Shown here: piece after piece, positions 44,520-53,856 of the stretch | Numbering within the stretch: position 1 is the stretch's first letter | Layout: the number at the start of each line of letters is the position of its first letter | Assembly (NCBI GenBank): GCA_965262565.1 | Contig: CBDHFQ010000026.1 | Location: 186,001-250,000, forward strand | Length of the DNA stretch: 64,000 nucleotides | Source of the DNA: CBDHFQ01 sp965262565 | Lineage (GTDB): Bacteria; Bacteroidota; Bacteroidia; J057 | Reading direction: 5' to 3' | The notes under the pieces: generated by a model | What the model was told of the DNA's origin: nothing | The model's input: only the letters and a program-made list of their open reading frames with translations | The model's database searches: none | Translations under genes and position numbers: made by a program

Positions 44520-45722
44520 TTAATTATTAGTCCTCATATCATTAATCGCTATCCAGGCCATTAACCCCGTTGACAGCTGTAATGCTTCTTCATCAATATC
44601 AAACAGAGGCGTATGTAAGCCGTGAATAATTCCTTTATCCTTATTCATTGTCCCAATACGATAAAAACATCCGGGAATTTCATGAGTGTAATAGGCAAAA
44701 TCTTCTGCAGCCATCCACAAATCCAGATTAATTACTCTATTTTTTCCCACATAATCCATGATATAACTTTTCACTTGCTCAGTCAAAGCATCATCATTAT
44801 ACAGCACAGGATATCCTGTACGAATTTCTACCTCCGCTTCTCCTCTGAGTCCGAAGGCTATTTGCATAGCAGTTTGTTTAATTCGCTCATGTGCTTCATA
44901 TCGCCATTCCTCATTCATAGTTCTGAATGTTCCCTCCATATAGACTTCGTTGGGAATAATATTCGTCGCTCCATCGGCTATTATTTTACCGAAGGATAAA
45001 ACGCTGGGAATTCGTGGATCAGAGCGACTCACGATATGCTGAAGAGCTACCAATATCTGGGCACTTATGACTACTGGATCTACAAATGATCCTGGATGGG
45101 CTGCATGTCCTCCCTTACCTTTAATACGTAAATAAATTTCATCTGCGGAAGCCATATACTTACCACTTCGAATCCCTACCTTTCCTACAGGAATGTAAGG
45201 TTGTACATGTTGTCCAATAATATGATTCACCACAGGTTGCTTAAGTACTCCTTCTTTGATCAATAAAGAAGCTCCACCTGGCGCTTTTTCTTCTGCAGGT
45301 TGAAAAATCAGTTGAATTTTTCCGGAAAATGTAGATGTAAGTTGATTTAATATACGTGCAGTACCCAACAAGGATGCTGAGTGAACATCATGACCACACG
45401 CATGCATAATTCCATGGTTTTTTGACCGATAAGGTACATCATTCGCTTCAGCAATAGGTAGTGCATCCATATCAGCTCGAAGTGCCAGGACATGATCTGA
45501 AGCCCCTGCTGTCCCTTCAATCGTGCCAATGACCCCGTGCCCAGCTACATTTCTCTGATGTGGTATTCCCATGGCCTCCAATTGTTGACTTACGAAACTG
45601 GCTGTATCTGCTTCCTTGTACGATAGCTCTGGATACATATGAAGATGCCTTCGGATTTCGATGACTTCAGTAAAAAAAGAATTAGCTAACTCCTTAATCT
45701 GAGATTTTATGTCTTTCATCAT
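44520..45722 (-). CDS. M20 family amidohydrolase (IAA-amino acid/hippurate hydrolase type)
   Basis: 400 residues. Metal ligands of M20D enzymes are visible: HACGHDVHSASLLG (Cys and His), FQPAEEKAPGGAS (Glu pair), and MAAEDFAYYTHEIPGCFYR with a final His in HGLHTPLFDIDE. It hydrolyses N-acyl amino acids or related amides. The lid domain lies at about 190-305. No signal peptide, so probably cytoplasmic. It ends 45 bases after the convergent rnc and is divergent from the PaaE-like gene. Substrate unknown. Confidence 0.92.
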   Translation of the reverse strand: MMKDIKSQIKELANSFFTEVIEIRRHLHMYPELSYKEADTASFVSQQLEAMGIPHQRNVAGHGVIGTIEGTAGASDHVLALRADMDALPIAEANDVPYRSKNHGIMHACGHDVHSASLLGTARILNQLTSTFSGKIQLIFQPAEEKAPGGASLLIKEGVLKQPVVNHIIGQHVQPYIPVGKVGIRSGKYMASADEIYLRIKGKGGHAAHPGSFVDPVVISAQILVALQHIVSRSDPRIPSVLSFGKIIADGATNIIPNEVYMEGTFRTMNEEWRYEAHERIKQTAMQIAFGLRGEAEVEIRTGYPVLYNDDALTEQVKSYIMDYVGKNRVINLDLWMAAEDFAYYTHEIPGCFYRIGTMNKDKGIIHGLHTPLFDIDEEALQLSTGLMAWIAINDMRTNN

Positions 45723-45846
45723 ATTAGTGCTACTTACTTTATAAGCTTATCCATCCCAAATACTATTTGCTGATAAAAATCAGACAACAAAATCAAAAAG
45801 CTGAAGTATATGTTAAATTGGGACATTAATAAAGAATTTTTATCCT

Positions 45847-46944
45847 ATGAATATATATGAGATCCCAATAGTAAAAATAACAGATGAAACGCCTGATACA
45901 TATACTATACAATTAAAAAATATATACCCAGATATCTTTACTTATTCTCCAGGTCAATATTTAACTGTAATAGCAAATATAGACGGTAAAGAAGAAAGGC
46001 GCGCATATTCTCTCTCTAGTTCTCCCTATATTCAAGATCATTTAGCCATTACGATAAAACGGATTTCAGGTGGTAAAGTATCAAACTACTTAAGGGATAC
46101 TTTTAAAGAGGGAATGAAGCTGAAGGTCCTTCCTCCACAAGGGAATTTTTGTCTTACCTTAGAACCTATCCAATGTAAGCACTATATTTTCATTGGAGCA
46201 GGTAGTGGTATTACTCCCCTTATGTCAATGCTGTCATCAGTATTAGCCATAGAACCTTTGAGTAAAGTCAGTTTATTTTATGGTTGTAGAAATGAAGATG
46301 CTATCATTTTTCAGCATCAACTTTCCGAATTAGGTAAACGACACTCTGGACGTTTCAATGTGTATATAAGTCTTTCCCAACCTTCACCCATGTGGAATGG
46401 AAACAAAGGAAGAATCGATCGAGAGAAGATATACGATCTGATGTTAGATCTTTTTTTAGTAGATGAAAATCAGAAACTATACTTTATCTGCGGACCTGAA
46501 GAAATGATGATAGCAGTAGAAGAAGGCCTTCAAAAACATGCTATTCATTCAGGTTTTATTTATAAAGAATATTTTAATACTACTTTGGTCCCTAAAAACC
46601 CAAATACTCATCTTAGTGCTGCCCTATTAAACGAAATATCTTCTAGCCAGCAAGCTCCAGATATCCTTGAGAGAGAAATTATCTTTCTCCACAAAGATAA
46701 AGCTCATCTCATAAATGTCAGTCCTGACGAATCTATATTGGCCGCTATTTTAACCTATGGATTAGATATCTCCTATTCATGCATGAATGGTATTTGTAGT
46801 AGTTGTAAACTAATGTTGGAAGATGGTGAGGTATTTCAAAAGGTTTCCTTAGGGCTAAGTGAAAAGGAAAATGTAGCAGGATATATTCTTTCCTGTCAGG
46901 CTCATCCTCTGGATAATAATGTTATTGTTAAGTCAGAAGAATGA
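45847..46944 (+). CDS. PaaE-like flavin reductase with C-terminal 2Fe-2S ferredoxin domain
   Basis: 365 residues. An FAD domain (RAYSLSSSPYIQDHLAITIK), an NAD-binding domain (FIGAGSGITPLMSMLSSVL; LYFICGPEEMMIAVEEGL) and a plant-type ferredoxin domain (SYSCMNGICSSCKLMLEDGE plus LSCQAHP, four cluster cysteines) match PaaE/HmpA-like reductases that feed multicomponent oxygenases. No paaABCD genes are in the window, so it may serve another oxygenase or desaturase. A hairpin with T tract (47126-47156) follows. Confidence 0.9.
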   Translation: MNIYEIPIVKITDETPDTYTIQLKNIYPDIFTYSPGQYLTVIANIDGKEERRAYSLSSSPYIQDHLAITIKRISGGKVSNYLRDTFKEGMKLKVLPPQGNFCLTLEPIQCKHYIFIGAGSGITPLMSMLSSVLAIEPLSKVSLFYGCRNEDAIIFQHQLSELGKRHSGRFNVYISLSQPSPMWNGNKGRIDREKIYDLMLDLFLVDENQKLYFICGPEEMMIAVEEGLQKHAIHSGFIYKEYFNTTLVPKNPNTHLSAALLNEISSSQQAPDILEREIIFLHKDKAHLINVSPDESILAAILTYGLDISYSCMNGICSSCKLMLEDGEVFQKVSLGLSEKENVAGYILSCQAHPLDNNVIVKSEE

Positions 46945-47125
46945 CTTTTAAAACAAAACTATAAACTAACCGACTCAAGAGATATTAATTTGGATTGGGA
47001 GGGAAAAAAATAATAACAAAAGAGTAAAGGGTAAATTTACATTCTACATTGTTTAGTAATTAGTCATAGAGGTGTATGTAGATGTATTAAGAAGATCGCA
47101 TGTAAACAACCGAGATAAATAAAGA

Positions 47126-47156
47126 GGATGACTTATAATAAGCCATCCCCTGTTTT
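47126..47156 (+). terminator. Probable terminator of the PaaE-like gene
   Basis: GGATG-A-CTT pairs with AAG-C-CATCC around the loop ATAAT (one A-C mismatch), and TTTTT follows 4 bases after the stem. It lies 181 bases after the stop and 20 bases before the end of the convergent ompH gene, and may serve both directions (CTCTTTATTT on the minus side). Confidence 0.6.
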
Positions 47157-47176
47157 TGTATTAATCTACCAGCGAT

Positions 47177-47743
47177 TTAATTCTGTGCTTGTGGTTCTGA
47201 ACCTGCCTCAGGGAATTTAACGCCTAATTTAGTAGCTAACTTTTCTGTTAAATTGTGTTCTTCAGGCGCATATAAAACGATAGAAGTTCCAGATCCATCA
47301 GTACTATTTAATACCAAGGTATAGCCTTCCTCATTAGCTAAAGTTTCCAAGGCAGTAGCTACTTTTTCTGTGATTGGAGACATCTTCTCATTTCTCTTAG
47401 CAAGCGCTTTTTGCTGAGCATCAGCTGTAGCTGCTTGAATTTCCTGATCCAATTTCTTCAATTCATCTTCCAAAGGTTTTAATGTAGCTTCATCGGTATT
47501 TCCGCTTTCAACTTTACTTTGGTATTCCCCATATTTTGTTCTTGCATATTCCTGCTTGATTCGAATATTTTCAGCTAGTTTATCTTCGAAAGTTTTGATC
47601 TCCTGCTGCATAGCCTTTGTCTCCTCCATGTAGGCCACCACCAGATCAACATTTGCATAACCAATCTTAATCTCCTGAGCATATGTTGCCACCTGCCAGA
47701 GAGTAAGTATGGATAAAAGAGTTATAGTGATTTTTAACTTCAT
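47177..47743 (-). CDS. OmpH/Skp family periplasmic chaperone (third copy)
   Basis: 188 residues. A signal peptide (ITITLLSILTLWQVATYAQ) and the family opening IKIGYANVDLVVAYMEETKA are followed by a long charged coiled coil (about 40-130) and the C-terminal strand region GYTLVLNSTDGSGTSIVLYA. Skp trimers hold unfolded outer-membrane proteins on the way to BamA. It is 23 bases downstream of the second copy and clearly paralogous to it (both end ...DG(S/A)GTSIVL...). It carries a C-terminal SEPQAQN tail. Confidence 0.9.
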   Translation of the reverse strand: MKLKITITLLSILTLWQVATYAQEIKIGYANVDLVVAYMEETKAMQQEIKTFEDKLAENIRIKQEYARTKYGEYQSKVESGNTDEATLKPLEDELKKLDQEIQAATADAQQKALAKRNEKMSPITEKVATALETLANEEGYTLVLNSTDGSGTSIVLYAPEEHNLTEKLATKLGVKFPEAGSEPQAQN

Positions 47744-47766
47744 AATTAAAGGAACTTTGTGAATTA

Positions 47767-48300
47767 TTAATTATCTCCTTGTGGTATTTTAATTTGTAAA
47801 CGATCCATCAATGCTTTGGTGACATCATTTGAGTCTATACTATGAAGGACTATGGATGTACCAGCGCCATCAAATGCGTTAAGAATATAGGTGTAACCAT
47901 CAGCAATGGCTAACTCCTTAATGGCTTTATTCATTTTTGTCAAAATAGGTTCAAGCAAAGTTTGTCTTCGCTGAAGTAATTTATTTTCTGCATTTGCAGC
48001 ATATTGCTGCACTTCCTGATTAAGCCCCTGCAATTCCTGTCTTTGAGCATCTGTAAGGGATTCTAAGGTTCCTGAATCTCCTACATAATCTTGTAAAATA
48101 ACAGCAAAACTATCTTCTTTTGCTTTTAAGCTTGCCGCTAATTCTTTTTGGTAAGCAGTTAAATTCTCCTCCATTGTCTTGGCCTCGGGCATGTAAGCCA
48201 GAATAAGACTGATATTAGCGAAGCCAATTTTTTGGGCAGTAAGCTTTCCAGGAGCATACAATAACAAAATTCCAATTAGTAATATCTGTGCGATTCTCAT
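47767..48300 (-). CDS. OmpH/Skp family periplasmic chaperone (second copy)
   Basis: 177 residues. Signal peptide (IAQILLIGILLLYAPGKLTAQ), then KIGFANISLILAYMPEAKTM and a coiled coil with many Gln/Ala/Glu residues (QRQELQGLNQEVQQYAANAE), and YTYILNAFDGAGTSIVLHS near the end. Function as a holdase for outer-membrane proteins is by family. It is preceded by a strong terminator hairpin that separates it from the first copy, so copies two and three may form their own transcript. Confidence 0.9.
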   Translation of the reverse strand: MRIAQILLIGILLLYAPGKLTAQKIGFANISLILAYMPEAKTMEENLTAYQKELAASLKAKEDSFAVILQDYVGDSGTLESLTDAQRQELQGLNQEVQQYAANAENKLLQRRQTLLEPILTKMNKAIKELAIADGYTYILNAFDGAGTSIVLHSIDSNDVTKALMDRLQIKIPQGDN

Positions 48301-48341
48301 TACCTCACGTTAAGTTTACAATTTGATATGACAAATTTAGC

Positions 48342-48372
48342 GAAAAGATTCCGTTAAATACGGAATCTTTTC
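48342..48372 (-). terminator. Hairpin between the first and second ompH genes
   Basis: GAAAAGATTCCGT and ACGGAATCTTTTC form a perfect 13-bp stem with a TAAAT loop. On the minus strand the stem ends in TTTTC, giving a partial U tract. It lies 52 bases after the stop of the first ompH copy and probably ends or attenuates that transcript. Confidence 0.75.
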
Positions 48373-48423
48373 TACAAGTTTATTTTACTAAGTCAAGTTT
48401 CCTATTACAATTAATTACGAGGA

Positions 48424-48963
48424 TTACCTTCCTCCTTCTGGCTTTTCTTCAACTTCAAGTCCTAGCTCCGCTAAAACCTCATTCGTCAAATCATAGGTAG
48501 AATTAGTATAAAGCCAAGTAACCTCTCCAGCTTTATCAAACACAAAATCGTATTTTTTCTGCCTCGATACAGATTCTACTGCCTTAAAAACTTCATCTTG
48601 TATAGGTTTTACTTTGCTTTCTTGAAGGGAAAATAATTCGCCATTGTAACCAAATTTCTTTTCGCGATATTCTTTCGCTTCACGTTCCAATGCAAAAATT
48701 TCTTCTTGTGATTTTTGACGTGCATCTTCCGGCATTAATACCTGAGAAGCTTGATACTCCTTGTATTTTTCTTCAATATCCTCGTACATGCCCTCAAGCT
48801 CTTGTTGCCACTTTTCAGAAATGCGGTCAATCTCATCCTGGGCCGCTGTATATTCAGGAATCTTCTCCATGATAGACTGGGTATCAACATAACCCGTACG
48901 CTGAGCGAATAATGTGGTTGAAATACTTGCTAGTAATAAAAATACTGTTATTATCTTTTTCAT
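48424..48963 (-). CDS. OmpH/Skp family periplasmic chaperone (first copy, next to bamA)
   Basis: 179 residues. Signal peptide (IITVFLLLASISTTLFAQ), then RTGYVDTQSIMEKIPEYTAA, the usual Bacteroidota OmpH opening, a coiled coil with Glu/Lys/Tyr repeats (WQQELEGMYEDIEEKYKEYQ) and a C-terminal YDFVFDKAGEVTWLYTNSTY. It differs from the other two copies more than they do from each other. It lies 200 bases downstream of bamA, in keeping with a role in delivering barrels to BamA. Confidence 0.92.
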   Translation of the reverse strand: MKKIITVFLLLASISTTLFAQRTGYVDTQSIMEKIPEYTAAQDEIDRISEKWQQELEGMYEDIEEKYKEYQASQVLMPEDARQKSQEEIFALEREAKEYREKKFGYNGELFSLQESKVKPIQDEVFKAVESVSRQKKYDFVFDKAGEVTWLYTNSTYDLTNEVLAELGLEVEEKPEGGR

Positions 48964-49163
48964 AATGTTTAAATAATTTACACCTGTAACATAGCATCAT
49001 TAGGACGTCTAAAATACCTATTGAGTTACTTTACAGATACAAAATAAGTATACGAACGCTCAATTATAGCACACGAATATCCTACCCTCCGATATTAAAC
49101 GCTTTAATTTTACTCTTTATCCCTTTTTTACGCAAAAATTTATTCATACCGGACTTAACAAAT

Positions 49164-51695
49164 CTAGAATTGCTGTCCTATTATGAAATGAAACTGACCT
49201 CCTGAAATATCATTTCCAGTGGAAGGATCATTATCAAATCCATACCCCCAATCCAGGCCTAACAATCCAACCATAGGCAACATCACTCTCACTCCAAATC
49301 CGGCAGATCTTCTAATGTCAAAAGGATTGTAATCTCTAAATCCGGTATATCCATTTCCACCTTCTAAAAATCCTAGTAACCAGACCGGTGCTGACTGATT
49401 CAGCGTTAATGGTTGTCGAATTTCCAGCAACATCCTATTATATATAGGGAAATTATCTCTGTTATTATTGAGGGCCTGATCAGGATACCCTCTCAAAGGA
49501 ACGACATCTAACCCTATGAGACCCCCAAATCCTCCCTGAATTAAACCAGATCCCCCCAACGTAAATCTTTCAAATGGTGATATGGGTAACTCATCGGTGT
49601 ATCTACCCAGAAATCCAGCTTCAATTTTAGCATTAATAACCATATCACCCAGGATATTCCAGAACCAACTACTCGAAAATTTCCATTTGTGATATTCCAG
49701 AAATTTAAATTTCTCTCCTGCGGTTTGACCTTCAAAAGAATTGTCTCTTCTAAATAAAGAGTAAGGAGGCGTAAATTCAGCAGAAAAGTTAATGATTGAA
49801 CCACTTCTAGGATATATAGGAGCATCAATACTTGTACGGTCGAAGGTCTGGCGTAAAGTAATTATATTAATCACAGCCTGCCCCTCATCCGGAGAGAAAA
49901 AAGCGAAGAAATTTGAAGGGCTTTCCAGGTCAAAATTCTTATAACCTAAAGAAGTTTGGGAACGGAAGAAATCGTCAGGCCATTTTAGCCTACTCCCATA
50001 ATCCACAGAAAAGGATAAAATACTATTCCTAAAGGCAGTTCCGGATGTACCAGTTCCAAATCTACTTCTATTTTGGAACAATACAGAAGAGGCACTAACT
50101 CCTAATGAATTGGGTCTTTTTCCTCCTAGCCAAGGTTCTACAAAAGATAAGGTAAGGTTTCTGAAACCTACTCCATTCATTTGGAGGGCCAAACTGAGTC
50201 GCTGACCATCTCCAGAGGGTACTGGTCTCCATTCTTTTAGCTTGAATAGCTTCCTGGTTGAGAAATTATTAAATGCCAATTGAACCGTACCCACAAACCC
50301 TCCTGCCAGTACTTCATTTGTCAATGGATCTCTGATTCTACCTCCCCATCCACCTTGAAGCTGAAGTTGGTCTGATGGTTGTTCCTCTACTGTATATTGA
50401 ATATCTACCGTTCCTGTTCTCTGATCCGGAATAGGTTGAATTCCTATTGTTTCCTGATTAAAATAATTTAGCGCCAAAATCTCACGCTGACTTCTTATAA
50501 TTTGTTGGCGACTGAATTTCTGTCCAGGAACAGTCCTTATCTCCCTGAGAACTACATAATCACTCGTTTTATCATTCCCCTCCACAATCACCTTTCTGAT
50601 GGTGGCTTGAGGACCTTCCTGAATGCGAATTTCAAGATCGATGGAATCTTCTTCTACTAAAGTCTCAACGGGCTGTACATTGAAAAACAAATAACCATCA
50701 TCCAGATACAAAGAGCTAATATCCCCACTATTAGGATCTCCGGTTAATCTCTCGTTCAGCTTACTTGAACTATAAACATCGCCTTGATTTATCCTCAATA
50801 CACTCCCTAAAGTTTCCGAATCGTACTTAACATTTCCAACCCAGGTAATGCCTCGATGATAGTATTTCTGCCCCTCATAGATATCAAGCTTTATTACTAA
50901 TCCATTCTTCCCGACATTGTTATATACCGTATCAGCCTCTATTAATACATCTCTATATCCCAAGTCTCTGTATGTTTCAAGTAACATATCTTTAGCAGCA
51001 CGATATTCTTTGGGAATATATTTGGAAGGCAACCAAAATCTCCACCACTTCTTTTCATTAATTTTCTTCATCTTCGCCTCAATCTTCTTCTCTGATAGCG
51101 CTTCATTTCCAACTACATCGATCTCCCGTATTTTGATTTTCTTCCCTTTATCTACATCAATGTTAACATTAACTCCATTCTTCAAGACGCGATCAACCTC
51201 CTCCGAAATGGTAACTTCGGTATTATAGAAGCCTTTCTCAACATAGTAATTTCGAATAATTCGCTTTGCGGATTGTCTTTTAGAATCAGTAAGAATAGTG
51301 CCTCGAATAAAATTGATTTTCTCGCTTAAATCTTCTGCCTGAGATTTGGAAATACCGTCAAAAGTGAATTGGGAAATTCTGGGACGTTCTGTTACCACTA
51401 TCTCTAATGAGATCGTGTTATCATTAAAGTTGGTATAGTTTACTTTTATATCTGAAAAGATTCCTTCTGCCCAAAGTCTTCGAATAACATCTGAAATATC
51501 TTTGCCAGGGACCTCAACTGTCCTCCCAATAGCAAGACCACTTAATGCTTTAACAGCATTTTCATCACTGTATTGGGCACCTTTTACTTCTAGTTCAGCT
51601 ATAATGTAAGTTTTAGGGTTTTTAGAATCGAATTGCGCACATAATGGCGATACAATTAAAAAGACCAAACCAAGAAGCGAGAGAATTTTTTTCAT
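49164..51695 (-). CDS. bamA: Outer-membrane protein assembly factor BamA
   Basis: 843 residues. After a signal peptide (ILSLLGLVFLIVSPLCAQ) come five POTRA-like modules over about 27-440 (IAELEVKGAQYSDENAVKAL; IKIREIDVVGNEALSEKKIE; TIRKVIVEGNDKTSDYVVLR) and the 16-strand barrel, which includes the lid-loop motif in RLSLALQ-type strands, LGGSGLIQGGFGGLIGLDVV and RGYPDQALNN (the VRGY-like loop), ending FHFIIGQQF with terminal Phe. It inserts outer-membrane barrels. It lies 15 bases downstream of uppS and upstream of three OmpH chaperones. Confidence 0.97.
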   Translation of the reverse strand: MKKILSLLGLVFLIVSPLCAQFDSKNPKTYIIAELEVKGAQYSDENAVKALSGLAIGRTVEVPGKDISDVIRRLWAEGIFSDIKVNYTNFNDNTISLEIVVTERPRISQFTFDGISKSQAEDLSEKINFIRGTILTDSKRQSAKRIIRNYYVEKGFYNTEVTISEEVDRVLKNGVNVNIDVDKGKKIKIREIDVVGNEALSEKKIEAKMKKINEKKWWRFWLPSKYIPKEYRAAKDMLLETYRDLGYRDVLIEADTVYNNVGKNGLVIKLDIYEGQKYYHRGITWVGNVKYDSETLGSVLRINQGDVYSSSKLNERLTGDPNSGDISSLYLDDGYLFFNVQPVETLVEEDSIDLEIRIQEGPQATIRKVIVEGNDKTSDYVVLREIRTVPGQKFSRQQIIRSQREILALNYFNQETIGIQPIPDQRTGTVDIQYTVEEQPSDQLQLQGGWGGRIRDPLTNEVLAGGFVGTVQLAFNNFSTRKLFKLKEWRPVPSGDGQRLSLALQMNGVGFRNLTLSFVEPWLGGKRPNSLGVSASSVLFQNRSRFGTGTSGTAFRNSILSFSVDYGSRLKWPDDFFRSQTSLGYKNFDLESPSNFFAFFSPDEGQAVINIITLRQTFDRTSIDAPIYPRSGSIINFSAEFTPPYSLFRRDNSFEGQTAGEKFKFLEYHKWKFSSSWFWNILGDMVINAKIEAGFLGRYTDELPISPFERFTLGGSGLIQGGFGGLIGLDVVPLRGYPDQALNNNRDNFPIYNRMLLEIRQPLTLNQSAPVWLLGFLEGGNGYTGFRDYNPFDIRRSAGFGVRVMLPMVGLLGLDWGYGFDNDPSTGNDISGGQFHFIIGQQF

Positions 51696-51710
51696 TGAAC
51701 TGTTTCTATT

Positions 51711-52454
51711 CTACTTGTGTACTTGCTCACTAATCATTCCGAATCTCCTTTCCCGACGCTGAAAATCCTTTACGGCTTCAAAAAGATCTTCCCGCCGAAA
51801 GTCCGGCCAAAATTTATGTGTGACAAAAATTTCAGAATACGCTATTTCCCAAAGCAAAAAATTACTTACTCTTAACTCTCCAGAAGTCCGAATTAGCAAA
51901 TCGGGATCTGGCATATCTGCTGTACTCAACGCATTACTAATGACTTTTTCATCGATCTCCTCTGCCGAATAAGTTCCATCCTTTACAAGGCACGCTATTT
52001 TCTTAATGGCCGCAATCATATCAGCTCTGGCCCCATAACTCAATGCCAATGTTAAGGTCATTTGAGTATTATTCTTGGTAATTTCTATAGCCTCCTCTAA
52101 TTCGTGATAACAACTCGATGGCAGGGCGCCAAGATTACCTATAGCGTTTAGTTTAATTCCATTTTCATGTAAATACTTGGTTTCCTTTCTTATACTGTCA
52201 ACAAGCAATTGCATTAATGCCTCAACTTCAATTCTAGGGCGACGCCAGTTTTCTGTAGAAAAAGCAAATAAAGTAAGGTAATCAATGCCTAATTCACCTG
52301 CTCCCTCAATTACTTCTCTAACGGCTTTTAATCCGGAACGATGGCCAAATAGACGTGAGCTTCCCTTTTTGATAGCCCATCTTCCATTTCCATCCATGAT
52401 GACCGCAACATGCCTGGGAAGAGCCTTTTTTTTGATGTTATTTCTTGAGATCAT
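51711..52454 (-). CDS. uppS: Undecaprenyl diphosphate synthase (cis-isoprenyl transferase)
   Basis: 247 residues. Family motifs: VAVIMDGNGRWAIKKGSSRL (catalytic Asp, Gly-Arg), FGHRSGLKAVREVIEGAGEL, LTLFAFSTENWRRP, ALSYGARADM and DLLIRTSGELRVSNFLLWEI with AYSEIFVTHKFWPDF. It makes the C55 lipid carrier for peptidoglycan, O-antigen and other glycans. It lies 15 bases upstream of bamA. An intrinsic terminator separates it from the DUF6089 gene upstream. Confidence 0.97.
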   Translation of the reverse strand: MISRNNIKKKALPRHVAVIMDGNGRWAIKKGSSRLFGHRSGLKAVREVIEGAGELGIDYLTLFAFSTENWRRPRIEVEALMQLLVDSIRKETKYLHENGIKLNAIGNLGALPSSCYHELEEAIEITKNNTQMTLTLALSYGARADMIAAIKKIACLVKDGTYSAEEIDEKVISNALSTADMPDPDLLIRTSGELRVSNFLLWEIAYSEIFVTHKFWPDFRREDLFEAVKDFQRRERRFGMISEQVHK

Positions 52455-52591
52455 TAGCGGTATCTGAAAGAAATGTAATCTGATAACGAAACAACAATTA
52501 ATCCGTTGCCAGAGACATTTTGTTTTTGAGTCGCAAAATTAATAAAATACATAGAGCGTAACAATACCTTTTGGCTATACCTCTGCACAAC

Positions 52592-52626
52592 AAAAAAGCA
52601 CTATCCTAATCGTTAGGGATAATGCT
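52592..52626 (-). terminator. Intrinsic terminator of the DUF6089 gene
   Basis: AGCA.TATCC.TAA pairs with TTAGGGATA.TGCT (one mismatch and one bulge) around a TCG loop; on the minus strand TTTTTTG follows the stem. It lies 43 bases after the DUF6089 stop, so uppS-bamA must have its own promoter in the 52455-52590 interval. Confidence 0.8.
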
Positions 52627-52668
52627 CAAATTTACGAAAGAAATATTCTGTATTGTCTTAATTTTTTG

Positions 52669-53523
52669 TTAACGAAAGGAAGGACATTTTACCCAATCTA
52701 TGATGTATGAAATTGTAGCACCAGTAAAAATGTACCAATCTGCCTGGGTTCTGTCTCCTCTGATTCCATTAACTTCCGCAGCAGTCTGTCCTGGAAATCT
52801 GGTTTGATCTAAGCGGTCTGAAAGAATAGCAGCAGTAGGATTCTGAGCTCTCAATTCCTCTAGATCAGGATAAAGAGAACTTACATCATCCAAATAATCT
52901 GTAAATGTTTTTCTGAATCCGGTTTCAACCTCCAGATCCCAATTCCTGGCTAGTTTGAATCTTACACCGACACCCAATGGTATAGAGATTTGAGTAAGTC
53001 TATAAGGATCAGGAAACTCGTCATTTGGATCGGGAAGAAATTGCCCCTCTGTTCCTAGTGGTTGTAGTTCTATATCCTCTCCATTTAATTCTGCTTGAGG
53101 ATTAAATGAAAAAACAGCTACCCCTCCAAATACATAAGGCGTAAAATTTGGCCTGTAATAAAAACTCCTATCTGTGGGAATAAAATCAAATTTCAATACA
53201 GCACTTACCTCTGTGATAGGCGTTTTAAAGCTAAGATTTCTTTGATTTCTGGCAACATCATTAGACCTCTCATCTGTAGCTTCAGCCCATCCCTGAAAGA
53301 ATCCCAATCTTGCAGTCATAAAAGGATTAAATCTGTAAGCTCCATGAAATCCTAATCCGGGTCTGGTAAATTTAAATGTGAAGTCATCATCCAGATCACC
53401 CAGATAATTTGTGGCGCCAACCGAAGCCCCAACACTAAAATAACCATTTCTAAACTGACTTAATACTTCTCTCGAATTGACAAGTAAAATCGAAATCACT
53501 AAAAAAAATTTCAGGACCTTCAT
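52669..53523 (-). CDS. DUF6089 family outer-membrane protein
   Basis: 284 residues. A signal peptide (FFLVISILLVNSREVLSQ) precedes GYFSVGASVGATNYLGDLDD, characteristic of DUF6089 proteins found next to nadK, uppS and bamA in Bacteroidota. Barrel-type strands follow: PGLGFHGAYRFNPFMTARLG, FYYRPNFTPYVFGGVAVFSF, ISIPLGVGVRFKLARNWDLE. A role in envelope assembly is suggested only by the conserved neighbourhood. The C-terminus IDWVKCPSFR is typical of the family (a Cys-Pro-containing end). Confidence 0.88.
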   Translation of the reverse strand: MKVLKFFLVISILLVNSREVLSQFRNGYFSVGASVGATNYLGDLDDDFTFKFTRPGLGFHGAYRFNPFMTARLGFFQGWAEATDERSNDVARNQRNLSFKTPITEVSAVLKFDFIPTDRSFYYRPNFTPYVFGGVAVFSFNPQAELNGEDIELQPLGTEGQFLPDPNDEFPDPYRLTQISIPLGVGVRFKLARNWDLEVETGFRKTFTDYLDDVSSLYPDLEELRAQNPTAAILSDRLDQTRFPGQTAAEVNGIRGDRTQADWYIFTGATISYIIDWVKCPSFR

Positions 53524-53856
53524 TATGTATGCCTTATTTGGTTTAATTCCCGATTACCTTAAAAAGACGCCAAGTGTGTTTCTGATCCAAAGGAAAAAAC
53601 TTACACTTTTCGCTACAATAGTTACACTTCCTAAATCAATTTCCCTACTTAATACAGCCTATTATTAAATTTTAAATCCATTTCTAAATAAACGTACAAT
53701 ATAGCTCTGATCAAAGGGAGTTATCCATGAAAAAATATGAATAATCCGAAAACTACACTGGGAGATTAAATTCATATATCTAAAACAAATGAATTTAATT
53801 CGACTTACCAATTATTTTTTTATCAAAAAATAACATAAAAAAATAATTATAAATTT
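53524..53856. other. 333-bp intergenic region upstream of DUF6089 and downstream of nadK
   Basis: Very AT-rich. It contains an A/T-only inverted repeat (AATTATTTTTTT / AAAAAAATAATT, 53810-53848) just after the nadK stop on the minus strand, and a repeat AAATTTTCAG / CTGAAAATTT at 53851-53884 that spans the nadK stop; either could weakly end nadK transcription. No convincing gene is present; a 63-codon frame at the left edge overlaps the DUF6089 signal peptide antisense and lacks support. Confidence 0.55.

Noticed and set aside
53477..53668. 63-codon plus-strand frame overlapping the DUF6089 start
   Set aside because: It is antisense to the DUF6089 signal peptide and its downstream part is AT-rich noise.
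53810..53848. A/T-only inverted repeat after nadK
   Set aside because: The stem has no G-C pairs, so a stable hairpin or specific terminator is doubtful; mentioned only in the gap description.
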